Positions 47,893 to 57,446 of a stretch of DNA of 64,000 nt are shown here, piece after piece. Where the stretch lies: NCBI RefSeq assembly GCF_003343245.1, contig NZ_CP024901.1:2108001-2172000 (forward strand). The letters are read 5' to 3'. Both the position numbers and the translations under genes were made by a program. Source of the stretch: Photorhabdus laumondii subsp. laumondii. Lineage in GTDB: Bacteria > Pseudomonadota > Gammaproteobacteria > Enterobacterales > Enterobacteriaceae. Every line of letters starts with the position of its first letter. Position 1 is the stretch's first letter. The notes under the pieces are model-generated. The model saw only the letters and a program-made list of their open reading frames with translations, was not told the DNA's origin and ran no database searches.

Positions 47893-48726
47893 ATGTCTGT
47901 CGCATCGAATCTAAATGAATTTCAAGAACAAGTCCGTTCACGTTATAGTGGGTTGAGTAAACGCCTGCAACAAGTAGCTCGATATGTGCTGGATAATACC
48001 AATAGTGTCGCTTTTGATACTGTTGCGGTGATTGCCAGAGAAGCTGATGTTCCTCCATCAACATTAATTCGTTTTGCTAATGCGTTTGATTTCAGTGGTT
48101 TTAATGAAATGAAACAGCTATTTCGTATGCATATGGTGGAAGAAACCGCCAGTTATGCAGACCGGGCCAGATTATTTAGAGAACTGGATGGCGAACAGGA
48201 ACCGCCTGAAGACCCTCAGCATATTTTGCAGGAATTTGCTCGTTCAAATGTGCAGGCTATGCAACAGTTAGCTGCCAGAACAGCCCCTGAAGATTTAAGG
48301 AACGCGGTAGACTTATTGGCTCAAGCTAAGAATATTTACATTATTGGGCTGCGTCGTTCTTTTAGTGTGGCGGCTTATCTTTCTTATGCATTGAATCATC
48401 TGGAATGTCGTCCTTTACTCGTGGATGGTTTGGGGGGAATGTTCAGGGAACAGATTAATTTAATTGGGGAAGAAGATGTTGTTGTTTCAATCAGTTTTAC
48501 CCCTTATGCAGAAGAGACGCTGATGGTCAGTGAACGGGCGGCAAAAGCCGGGGCAAAACAGATTGTGATTACAGATAGCCAGATTAGCCCGCTTGCCAGC
48601 TTTAGTGATGTTTGTTTTGTGGTTAAAGAAGCACAGGTGGAGGCATTCCGTTCTCAGTCTGCTACTTTGTGTTTAGTGCAATCTTTGGCTGTTTCTCTGG
48701 CTTATCGGCAAGGAAACACGATTTAA
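47893..48726 (+). CDS. iolR: IolR, RpiR-family repressor of inositol catabolism
   Basis: 277 residues. N-terminal RpiR helix-turn-helix (RLQQVARYVLDNTNSVAFDTVAVIAREADVPPSTLIRFANAFDFSGFNEMKQLF), then a SIS sugar-binding domain (residues ~125-260: AKNIYIIGLRRSFSVAAYLSYALN; DVVVSISFTPYAEETLMVSERAAKAGAKQIVITDS). Its divergent position next to iolA and the shared palindromes make it the likely iol repressor, released by an inositol breakdown intermediate as in Salmonella. Ribosome site GGGGG. Confidence 0.88.
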   Translation: MSVASNLNEFQEQVRSRYSGLSKRLQQVARYVLDNTNSVAFDTVAVIAREADVPPSTLIRFANAFDFSGFNEMKQLFRMHMVEETASYADRARLFRELDGEQEPPEDPQHILQEFARSNVQAMQQLAARTAPEDLRNAVDLLAQAKNIYIIGLRRSFSVAAYLSYALNHLECRPLLVDGLGGMFREQINLIGEEDVVVSISFTPYAEETLMVSERAAKAGAKQIVITDSQISPLASFSDVCFVVKEAQVEAFRSQSATLCLVQSLAVSLAYRQGNTI

Positions 48727-48762
48727 TTGTGTATATTCCCGATGAACCTCTAATGACTATTG

Positions 48763-48782
48763 ACCCGCGAATCCCGGCGGGT
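48763..48782 (+). terminator. hairpin after iolR
   Basis: ACCCGC (48763-48768) pairs with GCGGGT (48777-48782), 37 nt after the iolR stop; only a weak T-rich tail (TAATGCTTT). Confidence 0.45.
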
Positions 48783-48934
48783 TAATGCTTTATCAGGTCA
48801 GTAGAAAGCACATAATTTAAATAGAGTGTAAACCTGATATTGAAACTGGTTTGTTAGACATAAATGTTGTTGATTCTTATTGGTGATAATTATTTAATAA
48901 TTATTCTGAGTTATGGTTTTGAAAAGGGATCAAT

Positions 48935-49294
48935 ATGATGAGTAAAGGATCGCGTTACATTTTTGTCATTTTATCTGCAATTTCTTTCCAGGCATTTGCC
49001 TCAAATTTTGACTACAAAAGTGATATTCCTGCTGATAATAAGCCATCTGCGGACTATTTGAAGAAACGGGAAAATCTTCAACCTAAGCATTGGGATGTGG
49101 ATAAACTCATTACGGATAATAATGCGGTGGAGAAGCGGGAACTGGCAAGACAGGTGAAAGAAGATGAACTTAATCGGAAGAGCCGAGAGTTTAATGATCG
49201 TGTCAATGAGAAAATCCGTCAGGATCTTGAGCGTACTGCGCGTATTAAAGAGAATAACGGTATGACCAGAAGTAACTTTTTTGATCGGGAATAA
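48935..49294 (+). CDS. small exported charged protein of unknown function (119 aa)
   Basis: Signal peptide MMSKGSRYIFVILSAISFQAFA, cleaved before SNFDYKSD. The mature ~97 residues are hydrophilic and strongly charged (EKRELARQVKEDELNRKSREFNDRVNEKIRQDLERTARIKE), predicted largely alpha-helical or coiled coil. No cysteines, so no disulphides. Family not recognised. ATG behind AAGGG. Monocistronic between iolR and csaA, followed by an ERIC. Confidence 0.7.
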   Translation: MMSKGSRYIFVILSAISFQAFASNFDYKSDIPADNKPSADYLKKRENLQPKHWDVDKLITDNNAVEKRELARQVKEDELNRKSREFNDRVNEKIRQDLERTARIKENNGMTRSNFFDRE

Positions 49295-49408
49295 CCGTGA
49301 CTTAAAGCAGTTCGACAGTGAAGTGAATGACTGGTCGGGAAAAATAGGCAGTTTGTCGATAATCATTGACACTCTTTCGAAAGAATTTCCTCCATTAGCA
49401 TGTGATTA

Positions 49409-49534
49409 TATACCCTATGGATTTCAAGATGGATCGCGATGGCAAGGGAGCGAATCCCCGGGAACACAGATAACGATGTGACCGGGGTGAGTAAGTGCAG
49501 CCAACAAAGAGGCAACTTGAAAGATGACGGGTAT
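49409..49534 (+). repeat. ERIC element, copy 5
   Basis: Complete ERIC (ATACCCTATGGATTTCAAGA ... GATGACGGGTATA) ending 29 nt before the csaA start, so it lies in the csaA promoter or leader. Confidence 0.93.
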
Positions 49535-49563
49535 AATGACTTCGCACTAAAGGAGAAGAATAT

Positions 49564-49899
49564 ATGGAAAAGATCGAATGGACTGACTTTGAGAAAGTCG
49601 ACATGCGGGTTGGCACAATTATTTCAGTAGAATTGAATCCTCAAGCCAGCAAACCTGCCTATAAATTACAAATTGATCTTGGCGAATTGGGCGTTAAAAG
49701 CTCAAGTGCCCAGATAACGGTGCATTATACACCTGAACAATTAATTGGCCGTCAGGTTCTTTGTGTGTGCAATTTTCCACCAAAGCGGATTGCTGGTGTC
49801 AAATCGGAAGTATTGCTGACCGGCAGTGTGGATGAAAATGGTGCGGTGGTGATCGCAGAATTTACTCTTCCTGTCCCAAATGGTCATAAGTTATTGTAA
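49564..49899 (+). CDS. csaA: CsaA-type tRNA-binding / chaperone-like protein
   Basis: 111 residues of the EMAP/tRNA-binding OB fold: [70 protein letters not shown], close in layout to Bacillus CsaA. Dimeric cytosolic protein that binds tRNA and has been linked to protein export. Ribosome site AAAGGAG 8 nt upstream. Confidence 0.88.
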   Translation: MEKIEWTDFEKVDMRVGTIISVELNPQASKPAYKLQIDLGELGVKSSSAQITVHYTPEQLIGRQVLCVCNFPPKRIAGVKSEVLLTGSVDENGAVVIAEFTLPVPNGHKLL

Positions 49900-49949
49900 A
49901 TCACACTATTTTGTTGTCGAATGAATGGAGTTTATTTTAATCAGCGACA

Positions 49950-50663
49950 ATGAATATGGCTGTTCAATTACCTTCATTACATTTACGCCGGTATTCTGCC
50001 GAAACTATTAGCCATAGCCACCAAGGGTTATGGCAGTTCGTTTTTGGCTATAACGGGCAACTTGAGTTAAACGTAGAAGGACAACAACGTACCGTTAGTT
50101 TTGGAAATGTTGTGATGATCCCACCGGATGCGAAACACAGCTTTTTCGCTAGTGGTGAAAATCAGCAATTGGTGCTGGAGTTGCCTTCGGCACTGTTTAA
50201 TCCATTACATAGTGATGCTTTCTGGCAACCATTACCTGATTCTGTGCTTGCTCTTATTAAGTGGTTACATGATTACCCGCAACCACCGGCTAATCACGCT
50301 GATGCTGCCCGTTTGCTGCTCGCTCAGCTACCACAAGTAGGTTCATCTTCAGCGTTGATAGTTAAACTACATCGGGGGCTTGTTGGGCGTCTGCATGAGA
50401 AAGTGACGGTGATGGATATGGCTAATATTTGCGCAGTATCTGCCAGTACCTTGCATCGTAAACTTTTTAATGCAACAGGGATGAGTCCAATGGCTTATTT
50501 AAAAACGTGCCGGATGGAATTTGCCTATAATTTGTTGGCTTACAGTGATAGGACTTTGGCTGACATTGCTTTTCTGTCTGGTTATGCCTCCCAGTCAGCT
50601 TTTACTTTTGCATTTAGTCAACATTATGGTTGTACTCCAGCCAGGTTGCGTAAAGGCAAATGA
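49950..50663 (+). CDS. AraC-family transcriptional regulator
   Basis: 237 residues: an N-terminal cupin (FVFGYNGQLELNVEGQQRTVSFGNVVMIPPDAKHSF) and a C-terminal AraC domain with two helix-turn-helix motifs (VTVMDMANICAVSASTLHRKLFNATGMSPMAYLKTCRMEFAYNLL; TLADIAFLSGYASQSAFTFAFSQHYGCTPARLRKG). It starts 50 nt after csaA. Ligand and targets unknown. Confidence 0.9.
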   Translation: MNMAVQLPSLHLRRYSAETISHSHQGLWQFVFGYNGQLELNVEGQQRTVSFGNVVMIPPDAKHSFFASGENQQLVLELPSALFNPLHSDAFWQPLPDSVLALIKWLHDYPQPPANHADAARLLLAQLPQVGSSSALIVKLHRGLVGRLHEKVTVMDMANICAVSASTLHRKLFNATGMSPMAYLKTCRMEFAYNLLAYSDRTLADIAFLSGYASQSAFTFAFSQHYGCTPARLRKGK

Positions 50664-50730
50664 TATTTTCAGCATTTTATGACTTGATGCACAATGTGAT
50701 TGTGCGTAATATACAAACAACGAGGATGTT

Positions 50731-51018
50731 ATGGCTGTTGAATTCAGGGATGGATGGCTAGAAAGATTTTATGAACAAGATTTACCGCACAAATGCATAC
50801 CTGCATCTTTACAGCGTGCGTTATACAGAAAACTACAAATTTTGGATGCTTCGGTTAAAGAGGCTGATTTAAGAATCCCTCCGGGAAACCATTTTGAATA
50901 CTTGAATGGCTATTTGAGGGGATGGTGCTCAATAAGAGTAAATAAGCAATATAGGCTTATTTTTCAATGGATTGATGGTATTGCGGTTGATACATATCTG
51001 GATCCTCATAACTATTAA
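50731..51018 (+). CDS. higB: HigB/RelE-type toxin
   Basis: 95 residues: FRDGWLERFYEQDLPHKCIPASLQRALYRKLQILDAS, RIPPGNHFEYLNGYLRGWCSIRVNKQYRLIFQW, the HigB family (ribosome-dependent mRNA interferase). Gene order is toxin first, then a HigA-type antitoxin 15 nt downstream, the inverted order typical of higBA. Ribosome site GAGG. The conserved RVN..YRLIF core is intact. Confidence 0.9.
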   Translation: MAVEFRDGWLERFYEQDLPHKCIPASLQRALYRKLQILDASVKEADLRIPPGNHFEYLNGYLRGWCSIRVNKQYRLIFQWIDGIAVDTYLDPHNY

Positions 51019-51032
51019 ACTGAGGGAAATAA

Positions 51033-51359
51033 ATGATGAGGAATACAAAACGTCGCCCTGCAACAGTGGGTGAAATATTGGTGAGTGAGTTTCTGGTGCC
51101 TTTGAATATCGAAATTAATGTGCTTGCGGAAGCTATGGGTGTTCACCGCAATACATTAAGTAGAATTGTGCATGATAAAGGTTCGCTAACCGTTCCTATG
51201 GCGATCAAATTGGCAGCGGCTTTGGGCAATACAGCGGAGTTTTGGCTTAATATTCAACATTCAGTTGAACTGTGGGATGTGCGTAATCATGCCTATCAAG
51301 CGGAATCACTGAATGTAAAACAGATAGTTAAGCTATCAGTTACAGCGGCAATGCACTAA
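51033..51359 (+). CDS. higA: HigA antitoxin, XRE-type repressor
   Basis: 108 residues: RRPATVGEILVSEFLVPLNIEINVLAEAMGVHRNTLSRIVHDKGSLTVPMAIKLAAALGNTAEFWLNIQ, the HigA helix-turn-helix family. It neutralises HigB and represses the pair. Second ATG at 51036 possible. Ribosome site GAGGG. Confidence 0.92.
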   Translation: MMRNTKRRPATVGEILVSEFLVPLNIEINVLAEAMGVHRNTLSRIVHDKGSLTVPMAIKLAAALGNTAEFWLNIQHSVELWDVRNHAYQAESLNVKQIVKLSVTAAMH

Positions 51360-51435
51360 TGTGTTTGTTTTTAAGAATACGAATGCGTTGAAATACGTAA
51401 AGCCATCTTATGATGAGATAGCTTTACGTGAGTGA

Positions 51436-51563
51436 TATACCCTATGGATTTCAAGATGGATCGCGACGGCAAGGGAGCGAATCCCCGGGAGCATAGAGAA
51501 CTATGTGACCGGGGTGAGTGAGTGCAGCCAACAAAGAGGCAACTTGAAAGATAACGGGTATAA
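51436..51563 (+). repeat. ERIC element, copy 6
   Basis: Complete ERIC (ATACCCTATGGATTTCAAGA ... GATAACGGGTATA) between convergent higA and the POT transporter, ending next to the transporter stop. Confidence 0.93.
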
Positions 51564-51566
51564 ATA

Positions 51567-53105
51567 TTATTGAGCTTTCGCTTCTGATTTATCAGCACTG
51601 TTAAGCAGGCGGCGAATAGGGACAATTAATACCATTAATACGGCTGCACAAATAACCAGTGCCAAAGATACACGGGAGAACAGATCAGGTAGGTTGTCCA
51701 GTTGGTCAGCGCGCACATGTCCACCAATTAAGCCAGCAGCTAGATTGCCCAAAGCACTTGCACAAAACCACAAGCCCATGACCTGACCGCGCATTCGAGA
51801 TGGGGCCAGTATTGTCATCGTTGCGAGCCCAATGGGGCTAAGGCACAGCTCACCGAGTGTCAGAAACAGAGAACTTGATATCAGCCAGAAAGGAGAAACG
51901 GTTTCACCGGTTGCCAGCACATTTTGCGCAGCCAGAATCATCACGCCAAAACCACCGGCAGCGAACAGAATACCAATAATGAATTTACTAATGCTGCTCG
52001 GGTTGATGTTGTTTTTTGCTAATCTGGGCCAGAACCAACTGAATACGGGGGCCAGCAGGATAATAAACAGTGCATTAATTGACTGGAACCATACTGTCGG
52101 GATCTCAAACCCCATCACTATACGGTTAGTATAATCATTGGCGAACAGGTTGAATGACGTTGGTGTTTGCTCGTATGCAGACCAGAAGAATGCAGCAGAT
52201 ACCAGCAGGATAAAACAGACCAGCAGGCGCGAACGGTCACTACTGCTTAAGCCGGCAAACAGGAACAAATAGGCAAAGTAAAGTGTTACACAGGATGAGA
52301 TCACATAGACCATTGCGCTGGCTACGGCTACCGGATTGAATGGAATTACACCAAGGATTAGCAGAGCAATAATAGCAATGATAGCGATAACAGTGGTAAA
52401 GACCCATTTGCCGACGTTTTCACGCTTCACTGTAGGGTGGTCCCAGCTTGAATCCAAACCACCTTCTTTATCATACTGACGCATCAAAGGGATCGTGTAG
52501 AAACGGAATATCAATAGGGCAACTAGCATCCCCAACCCTCCGATACCAAAACCCCAGTGCCAGCCATAGTCACGAACCAGCAAGCCTGTAGTCAGAGGAG
52601 CAATGAAGGAACCGATATTAATTCCCATATAAAATAGGGAAAAACCACCATCACGACGTGGATCATCTTTTTTATACAGAGTTCCGACCATCACGGTGAC
52701 ACAGGTTTTAAACAGTCCTGTACCTAATACGATCAGTAATAAGCCAATAAAGAACAAATAATGACTGAAGAAAGCGGAAAGAGCGATAGACAAGTGCCCT
52801 AGTGCAATAATGATTGAGCCATACCAGACTGCTTGACGTTGGCCTAACCAGTTATCCGCCAGCCAACCACCGGGTAGTGCGGTCAGATACACACTACCTG
52901 CAAAGATACCGACAATGGCAGCGGCCTGTTCACGAGGAATACCCATACCACCATCATAGATGGTTGCAGCCATGAATAAGATCAGCAGTGGACGAATGCC
53001 GTAGTAAGAGAAACGTTCCCACATTTCTGTGAAGAACAAAGAACTTAATGGATAAGGATGTCCAAAGAAAGTTCTGGTTTTCGTATTGTTAATGGAGGAT
53101 TGCAT
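51567..53105 (-). CDS. POT-family proton-dependent peptide transporter
   Basis: 512 residues, 12-14 transmembrane helices. It has the PTR2 hallmark ExxER (FFTEMWERFSYYGIRPLLILFM), GGWLADNWLGQRQAVWYGSIIIALGH, and the FYMGINIGSFIAPLTTGLL signature. It imports di/tripeptides with protons at the inner membrane. It is not closest in sequence to E. coli DtpA as I remember it, so no symbol is given. Ribosome site AGGAAAA. The 3' end touches an ERIC. Confidence 0.9.
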   Translation of the reverse strand: MQSSINNTKTRTFFGHPYPLSSLFFTEMWERFSYYGIRPLLILFMAATIYDGGMGIPREQAAAIVGIFAGSVYLTALPGGWLADNWLGQRQAVWYGSIIIALGHLSIALSAFFSHYLFFIGLLLIVLGTGLFKTCVTVMVGTLYKKDDPRRDGGFSLFYMGINIGSFIAPLTTGLLVRDYGWHWGFGIGGLGMLVALLIFRFYTIPLMRQYDKEGGLDSSWDHPTVKRENVGKWVFTTVIAIIAIIALLILGVIPFNPVAVASAMVYVISSCVTLYFAYLFLFAGLSSSDRSRLLVCFILLVSAAFFWSAYEQTPTSFNLFANDYTNRIVMGFEIPTVWFQSINALFIILLAPVFSWFWPRLAKNNINPSSISKFIIGILFAAGGFGVMILAAQNVLATGETVSPFWLISSSLFLTLGELCLSPIGLATMTILAPSRMRGQVMGLWFCASALGNLAAGLIGGHVRADQLDNLPDLFSRVSLALVICAAVLMVLIVPIRRLLNSADKSEAKAQ

Positions 53106-53789
53106 CTAAGTTTTCCTATAAGACTACACTCTAAGAGTGCAGTGTGTGTGACAAATAAAGCTTTTAAAAAGCTCTTTTAAATTTAGGTTTAGAGCAAACA
53201 AAAAAGCCACGTTTTTATTAAATAATGTCCTATCTTGTTAATATATTTTTAACATATTTTTCGATCAATTTTATTAACAAGTAGGATATCTCTTACTTTA
53301 TATTCCATATTTCAGAGCAAAATCCGACATAAATCTCATTTCTCATAATTAATAGGCTAAAATGAGGATAAAACCTATTGACTTATTTCTATTTATATTC
53401 GATGTTTTTTTATGGAAAAAATATTTTAAAATAATAAATTAAATAATAACGGTAATATATACCCAATGGATTTCAAGATGCATCGCGACGGCAAGGGAGT
53501 GAATCCCCGGGAGCATAGATAACTATGTGACCGGGGTGAGCGAGCGCAGCCAACAAAGAGGCAACTTGAAGGATAACGGGTATATAAGGTATCTTTTCAA
53601 AGGCTAGATATTAACGGTAATAATGAAGGGTAAGAAAAGTAACGTGATTTGATTGTCAATTTAGTATTTATTTTGAAATTTTAAATGAATCCTTATTTCT
53701 TATATAAAAATTGGAAAAAAATTAAATTAAAAAATATGGCATCAGCATTGAAATGAGATAGTCAATTATTGAGGGATACCAAAGTGATT
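53106..53789. other. gene-free AT-rich region with ERIC copy 7
   Basis: About 680 bases between the POT gene and lpxL. It holds the POT promoter, AT-rich DNA and ERIC copy 7. No coding frame seen. Confidence 0.45.
53458..53584 (+). repeat. ERIC element, copy 7
   Basis: Complete ERIC (ATACCCAATGGATTTCAAGA ... GGATAACGGGTATA). Confidence 0.93.
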
Positions 53790-53820
53790 ATGGCTGTTTC
53801 CTGGATAAAGAAACAGCCAT
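53790..53820 (-). terminator. probable terminator of lpxL
   Basis: ATGGCTGTTTC and GAAACAGCCAT pair perfectly over 11 bp with a 9-nt loop, just after the lpxL stop. The trailing T content on the minus strand is modest. Confidence 0.55.
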
Positions 53821-53828
53821 GAATAGAT

Positions 53829-54770
53829 TTAATGGATTTTATCAGCTTGCCCGTAGAGAGAAGGCATCCCCTTAGGCCGGGTTTTAAAGCGACGATGCAA
53901 CCACATATATTGATCAGGTGCCTGTAAAATTTCCTGTTCGACAACTCTATTCATGAAAGCAGCCGCTTTCACTTCATCATCTTTTGGAAATCCTGCCACT
54001 GTTGGTTGAATAATCAGTTCATAACCCTTTCCATCAGGCAGACGACGGGGAGTAAAGGGGATCATTGCCGGATCAGCGAGGCGCACAAGTATCGACGTGC
54101 CGGTGGTGGTTGCAGCGTGTTCTACAGCAAATAGTGGTGCAAATACACTTTTTCGTGGGCCGTAATCATGATCGGGGGCGTACCAGACAATTTCGCCATT
54201 TTTCAGACAGCGGATCATGCCTTTGACATCTTTTCTATCCAGCATATATTTGTTGGAGCGCAGTCGTCCCCATGTTTGTAGCCAATCCATAACTGGATTA
54301 TCATTTGGTCGGTAGACGCCAATGCCAGGATTGAGCAAACCGAGAATGCGGGCACCGAGTTCCAGTGTCAGGAAATGGATACCAATAACAATAATTCCTT
54401 GCCCAGTAGTTTGAATTTTCTGAATGTTTTCTTGCCCAGTCACTTTAAACCAGCGTTCTATCCGCCAGTCAGGCCAAAACCAAGCCATGCCCGTTTCAAA
54501 TATTCCCATTCCGACGGATTCAAAGTTTTTTATTAATAGCGCGTTGCGCTCCTCTTGTGGCATATCAGGAAAACATAGCTCAAGATTTCTTTCGGCAACT
54601 TTGGCACGTTTTTTCAGAAAGTGCATAGAAAATCGGCCCAGACGAGTGCCTATCCGGTAAATAATGGGATAGGGGAGCAGCACCAGTAAGTAAAGCAGAC
54701 TGATACCAAACCAAGTAGGCCAATAACGGGGATGCAGTAGTGAACGTTGAAAAGAAGGCGCTTGTATCAT
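53829..54770 (-). CDS. lpxL: LpxL, lipid A lauroyl acyltransferase
   Basis: 313 residues of the LpxL/LpxM/LpxP family: one N-terminal membrane helix ([19 protein letters not shown]), catalytic HX4E in [93 protein letters not shown]. It adds a secondary acyl chain to Kdo2-lipid IVA at the inner membrane. trhO nearby, as around E. coli lpxL, argues for LpxL over LpxP. Confidence 0.88.
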   Translation of the reverse strand: MIQAPSFQRSLLHPRYWPTWFGISLLYLLVLLPYPIIYRIGTRLGRFSMHFLKKRAKVAERNLELCFPDMPQEERNALLIKNFESVGMGIFETGMAWFWPDWRIERWFKVTGQENIQKIQTTGQGIIVIGIHFLTLELGARILGLLNPGIGVYRPNDNPVMDWLQTWGRLRSNKYMLDRKDVKGMIRCLKNGEIVWYAPDHDYGPRKSVFAPLFAVEHAATTTGTSILVRLADPAMIPFTPRRLPDGKGYELIIQPTVAGFPKDDEVKAAAFMNRVVEQEILQAPDQYMWLHRRFKTRPKGMPSLYGQADKIH

Positions 54771-54993
54771 GGATTCTCAGGTTTTTATAGTTCCAACAAG
54801 ATGGACAAAACAATTTCCTTATTGTGACATTTTTTGACGGGATATCGAAGTTTTCAAGTATGAAATGTTTATGATCTTGATTTTGGTGCACTTAGCTTTT
54901 GTCATTGGTAAAGAGTGATAGCTCGTAATTTACTGATAAATAAAAATTAAAATAGTTTTACAGAGCTATTTACAATTTATGTAGATAATATTA

Positions 54994-55009
54994 CTGTTTA
55001 TATGAACAG
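54994..55009 (+). promoter_or_regulatory. LexA box of the dinI homologue
   Basis: CTGTTTATATGAACAG fits CTGT-N8-ACAG and lies 24 nt upstream of the first usable ATG. Confidence 0.88.
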
Positions 55010-55032
55010 TATTGTTTGTGGAGGGAAAAATT

Positions 55033-55068
55033 ATGCATGTAATTATGCATGTAATTATGCATGTAGAA
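55033..55068. repeat. 12-bp tandem repeat duplicating the dinI start codon
   Basis: Three head-to-tail copies of ATGCATGTANNN at 55033, 55045 and 55057, each containing an in-frame ATG. Confidence 0.9.
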
Positions 55069-55293
55069 GTTACGATCGATAAATCTAAAAAACTGCCAAA
55101 AGGTGCTGTCCCTGCGCTTGCTGTAGAACTAGATAACCGTCTTAAACGTCGCTGGCCTGATATTAAAACCAATGTGAAGTTGGCAAGTCATGATGGGCTG
55201 TCTGTTCGTGGTGGCACTCCTGATGACAGGAAAGCTGTTGAAGAGATTCTACAAGAGACATGGGAAAGCGCTGATGATTGGTTCCAGCCTTGA
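55033..55293 (+). CDS. dinI: DinI-family SOS modulator
   Basis: 86 residues from the ATG at 55033, or 78 from the ATG at 55057. The core (MHVEVTIDKSKKLPKGAVPALAVELDNRLKRRWPD ... LSVRGGTPDDRKAVEEILQETWESADDWF) matches DinI, which stabilises or limits RecA filaments. GGAGGG lies 7 nt before 55033. The start region is a 12-bp unit ATGCATGTAATT, twice, then ATGCATGTAGAA, giving three in-frame start codons (55033, 55045, 55057). The family-like start is the third, but the ribosome site suits the first. Confidence 0.88.
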   Translation: MHVIMHVIMHVEVTIDKSKKLPKGAVPALAVELDNRLKRRWPDIKTNVKLASHDGLSVRGGTPDDRKAVEEILQETWESADDWFQP

Positions 55294-55339
55294 TAGAGAG
55301 TTACAAATGACTACTCGTTGAAAATCATTTTCGTTATCA

Positions 55340-55466
55340 TATACCCTATAGATTTCAAGATGCATCGCGACGGCAAGGGAGCGAATCCCTGGAAGCATAG
55401 GTAACTATGTGACCGGGGTGAGCGAGTGCAGCCAACAAAGAGGCAACTTGAAAGATAACAGGTATA
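55340..55466 (+). repeat. ERIC element, copy 8
   Basis: Complete ERIC (ATACCCTATAGATTTCAAGA ... GATAACAGGTATA) between dinI and trhO, 70 nt before the trhO start. Confidence 0.93.
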
Positions 55467-55536
55467 TTACGCTTGATAGCGGAGGCTATCACTTATACAT
55501 CCCTATTTTATGACTTGAAATTCAGGAAAGTACACC

Positions 55537-56595
55537 ATGCCAGTGTTACACAACCGCATTTCTAATAAAGAGCTGAAAGCACGTATGTTGGCGGAGACCC
55601 AACCTCGTACGACCATCTCTTTTTACAAATATTTTAACATCTTAAATCCTCTGGATTTTCGTAACAGCTTGTATCAACAATTTACCGACCTCTCAGTATT
55701 TGGCCGGGTTTATATTGCTAAAGAGGGGATTAATGCTCAGATAAGTTTACCAACTCATAATTTGGAAGCATTCAAGGCGTTATTGTATAGCGTTGATCCT
55801 GCATTGGATAATTTGAGGCTGAATATTGCGCTTGATGATGATGGGAAATCTTTCTGGGTTTTGCGTATGAAAGTACGTGATCGTGTAGTGGCTGATGGGA
55901 TTGATGATGAAACTTTTGATCCATCAAAAACCGGCGAGTACCTTAAAGCAGAGCAGGTCAACCAGATGCTGGATAATCCTGATACGCTATTTGTCGATAT
56001 GCGCAATCACTATGAATATGAAGTTGGGCATTTTGAAAATGCAATTGAAGTTCCTTCTGATACATTCCGTGAACAGTTGCCAATGGTTGCGGAAATGTTG
56101 CAGGATAATAAGGATAAAAATATTGTAATGTACTGCACTGGTGGTATTCGCTGTGAAAAAGCCAGTGCTTATATGCTGCACAATGGCTTTAAAAACGTCT
56201 ATCACGTAGAGGGCGGTATTATCGAATATGCTCGTAAAGCGAGAGAACAGGGATTACCGGTACGTTTTGTTGGTAAAAACTTTGTCTTTGATGAGCGGAT
56301 GGGAGAGCGTATTTCAGACGATGTGATTGCTCATTGCCATCAATGTGGCGTGTCTTGCGACAGTCATACTAATTGTAAAAATGAAGGTTGCCACTTGCTA
56401 TTTATTCAGTGTCCAGAGTGTGCAACTAAATTTGAAGGCTGTTGTAGTGAAATGTGCAGAGAAGAAGTCAGGTTACCGGAAACCGAGCAGCGTGCTCGCC
56501 GTGCTGGTCGTGAAAATGGAGCAAAAATATTTAATAAATCCCGGCACCGTCTACAGGATGGGTTGAACAGTACTTCACTACAGTCTGTTGAATAA
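55537..56595 (+). CDS. trhO: TrhO (YceA), tRNA uridine(34) hydroxylase, rhodanese fold
   Basis: 352 residues. N-terminal acylphosphatase-like domain ([20 protein letters not shown]), central rhodanese domain ([29 protein letters not shown]) with the active-site loop [16 protein letters not shown], and a C-terminal Cys-rich segment ([26 protein letters not shown]). It makes ho5U34 in tRNA using prephenate-independent oxygen chemistry. Ribosome site AGGAAAG. Confidence 0.94.
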   Translation: MPVLHNRISNKELKARMLAETQPRTTISFYKYFNILNPLDFRNSLYQQFTDLSVFGRVYIAKEGINAQISLPTHNLEAFKALLYSVDPALDNLRLNIALDDDGKSFWVLRMKVRDRVVADGIDDETFDPSKTGEYLKAEQVNQMLDNPDTLFVDMRNHYEYEVGHFENAIEVPSDTFREQLPMVAEMLQDNKDKNIVMYCTGGIRCEKASAYMLHNGFKNVYHVEGGIIEYARKAREQGLPVRFVGKNFVFDERMGERISDDVIAHCHQCGVSCDSHTNCKNEGCHLLFIQCPECATKFEGCCSEMCREEVRLPETEQRARRAGRENGAKIFNKSRHRLQDGLNSTSLQSVE

Positions 56596-56640
56596 CGTGA
56601 TTAATCGCTGGCACAGAGATCAATGTGCCAGTTGATTTGA

Positions 56641-57243
56641 TTAATAGAGATATTTAAATACATTGTAAATAAAGCAGAGTTCAATTCTATTACGCACATT
56701 GATTTTTTCAGTAATGTGTCTTTTATGAGAATAGACTGTGCTATTACTGATTTTTAACTTTTGGGATATCTGGTAATTAGGGATTTCTTTCATCCAGTAA
56801 TCGATAACTTTATGCTCTTGAGGGCTGAAAATAGAGCAATACTGGTCGATTGTTGCTCTGTGTCTCTGAATTTCTTGCAATGTGGTTTTGCTAATTTTAT
56901 TAAGCAGATAGGTAAGATTTCTCTTTGCCAGAATAACAGCATTATCTTTCAATGTAATATAATTGTCACAATAAGGATAGGCGCTATTAAGGTATATATA
57001 AATACGAGTGTTATCTGTAAGAGTTATAAATTTCTGTAAATCGGAACAGTAACTGGCATGATGACAATAATGTGTCAAGTTAGCTAAAACGATATCAGGA
57101 GCAAAATGAGTTACAATATTTATCGCCTCATTAATTGAAGGTGAGTCAACAATTTCAAGATCTTCGACATTATCATTTTTCTTTAAAAACTCTCTGATAC
57201 CTGAACGGGTATAATAGCACTCTTCAACAATTAAGATTTTCAT
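56641..57243 (-). CDS. LuxR-type regulator with degenerate receiver domain
   Basis: 200 residues. The N-terminal CheY-like part (MKILIVEECYYTRSGIREFLKK ... PDIVLANLTHYCHH) lacks the usual phospho-acceptor: the Asp expected in the V-L-x-D-L context is Asn (LANL), and the acidic pair is EE rather than DD. The C-terminal LuxR/GerE helix-turn-helix is intact (FSPQEHKVIDYWMKEIPNYQISQKLKISNSTVYSHKRHITEKINVRNRIEL). The arrangement recalls RcsA/RcsB auxiliary regulators. Phosphorylation-independent control is likely. Frame extends to 57279; the ATG at 57243 is the family-like start. Confidence 0.87.
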   Translation of the reverse strand: MKILIVEECYYTRSGIREFLKKNDNVEDLEIVDSPSINEAINIVTHFAPDIVLANLTHYCHHASYCSDLQKFITLTDNTRIYIYLNSAYPYCDNYITLKDNAVILAKRNLTYLLNKISKTTLQEIQRHRATIDQYCSIFSPQEHKVIDYWMKEIPNYQISQKLKISNSTVYSHKRHITEKINVRNRIELCFIYNVFKYLY

Positions 57244-57407
57244 TATTGCACATCCCTGTTCCTGTTTGGCCAAACTCACAATAAACGCCCCATCTATCAG
57301 TAGTCAACTCGGCAAATTTGATGGTTAAGTTAGCTTAATCCGAAATTATTATATAGTGATATGGTATTCCAGACAAAATCTTTGAGATGAATCGATGCGT
57401 CTCCTAA

Positions 57408-57435
57408 CCGGACACCCATTTATACGGGTGTCCGG
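57408..57435 (-). terminator. strong hairpin after bssS, probable terminator
   Basis: CCGGACACCC and GGGTGTCCGG, a perfect 10-bp stem with an 8-nt loop, 12 nt after the bssS stop. The T-tail is short (TTAGG). Confidence 0.6.
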
Positions 57436-57446
57436 GTTTAAGATTA

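Noticed and set aside
49439..49630. Frames running through ERIC elements (also 11120-11246, 51371-51625)
   Set aside because: ERIC palindromes give recurrent spurious frames (for example CSQQRGNLKD, RSHRYLCSRGFAPLPS) at several copies; they are repeat-derived.
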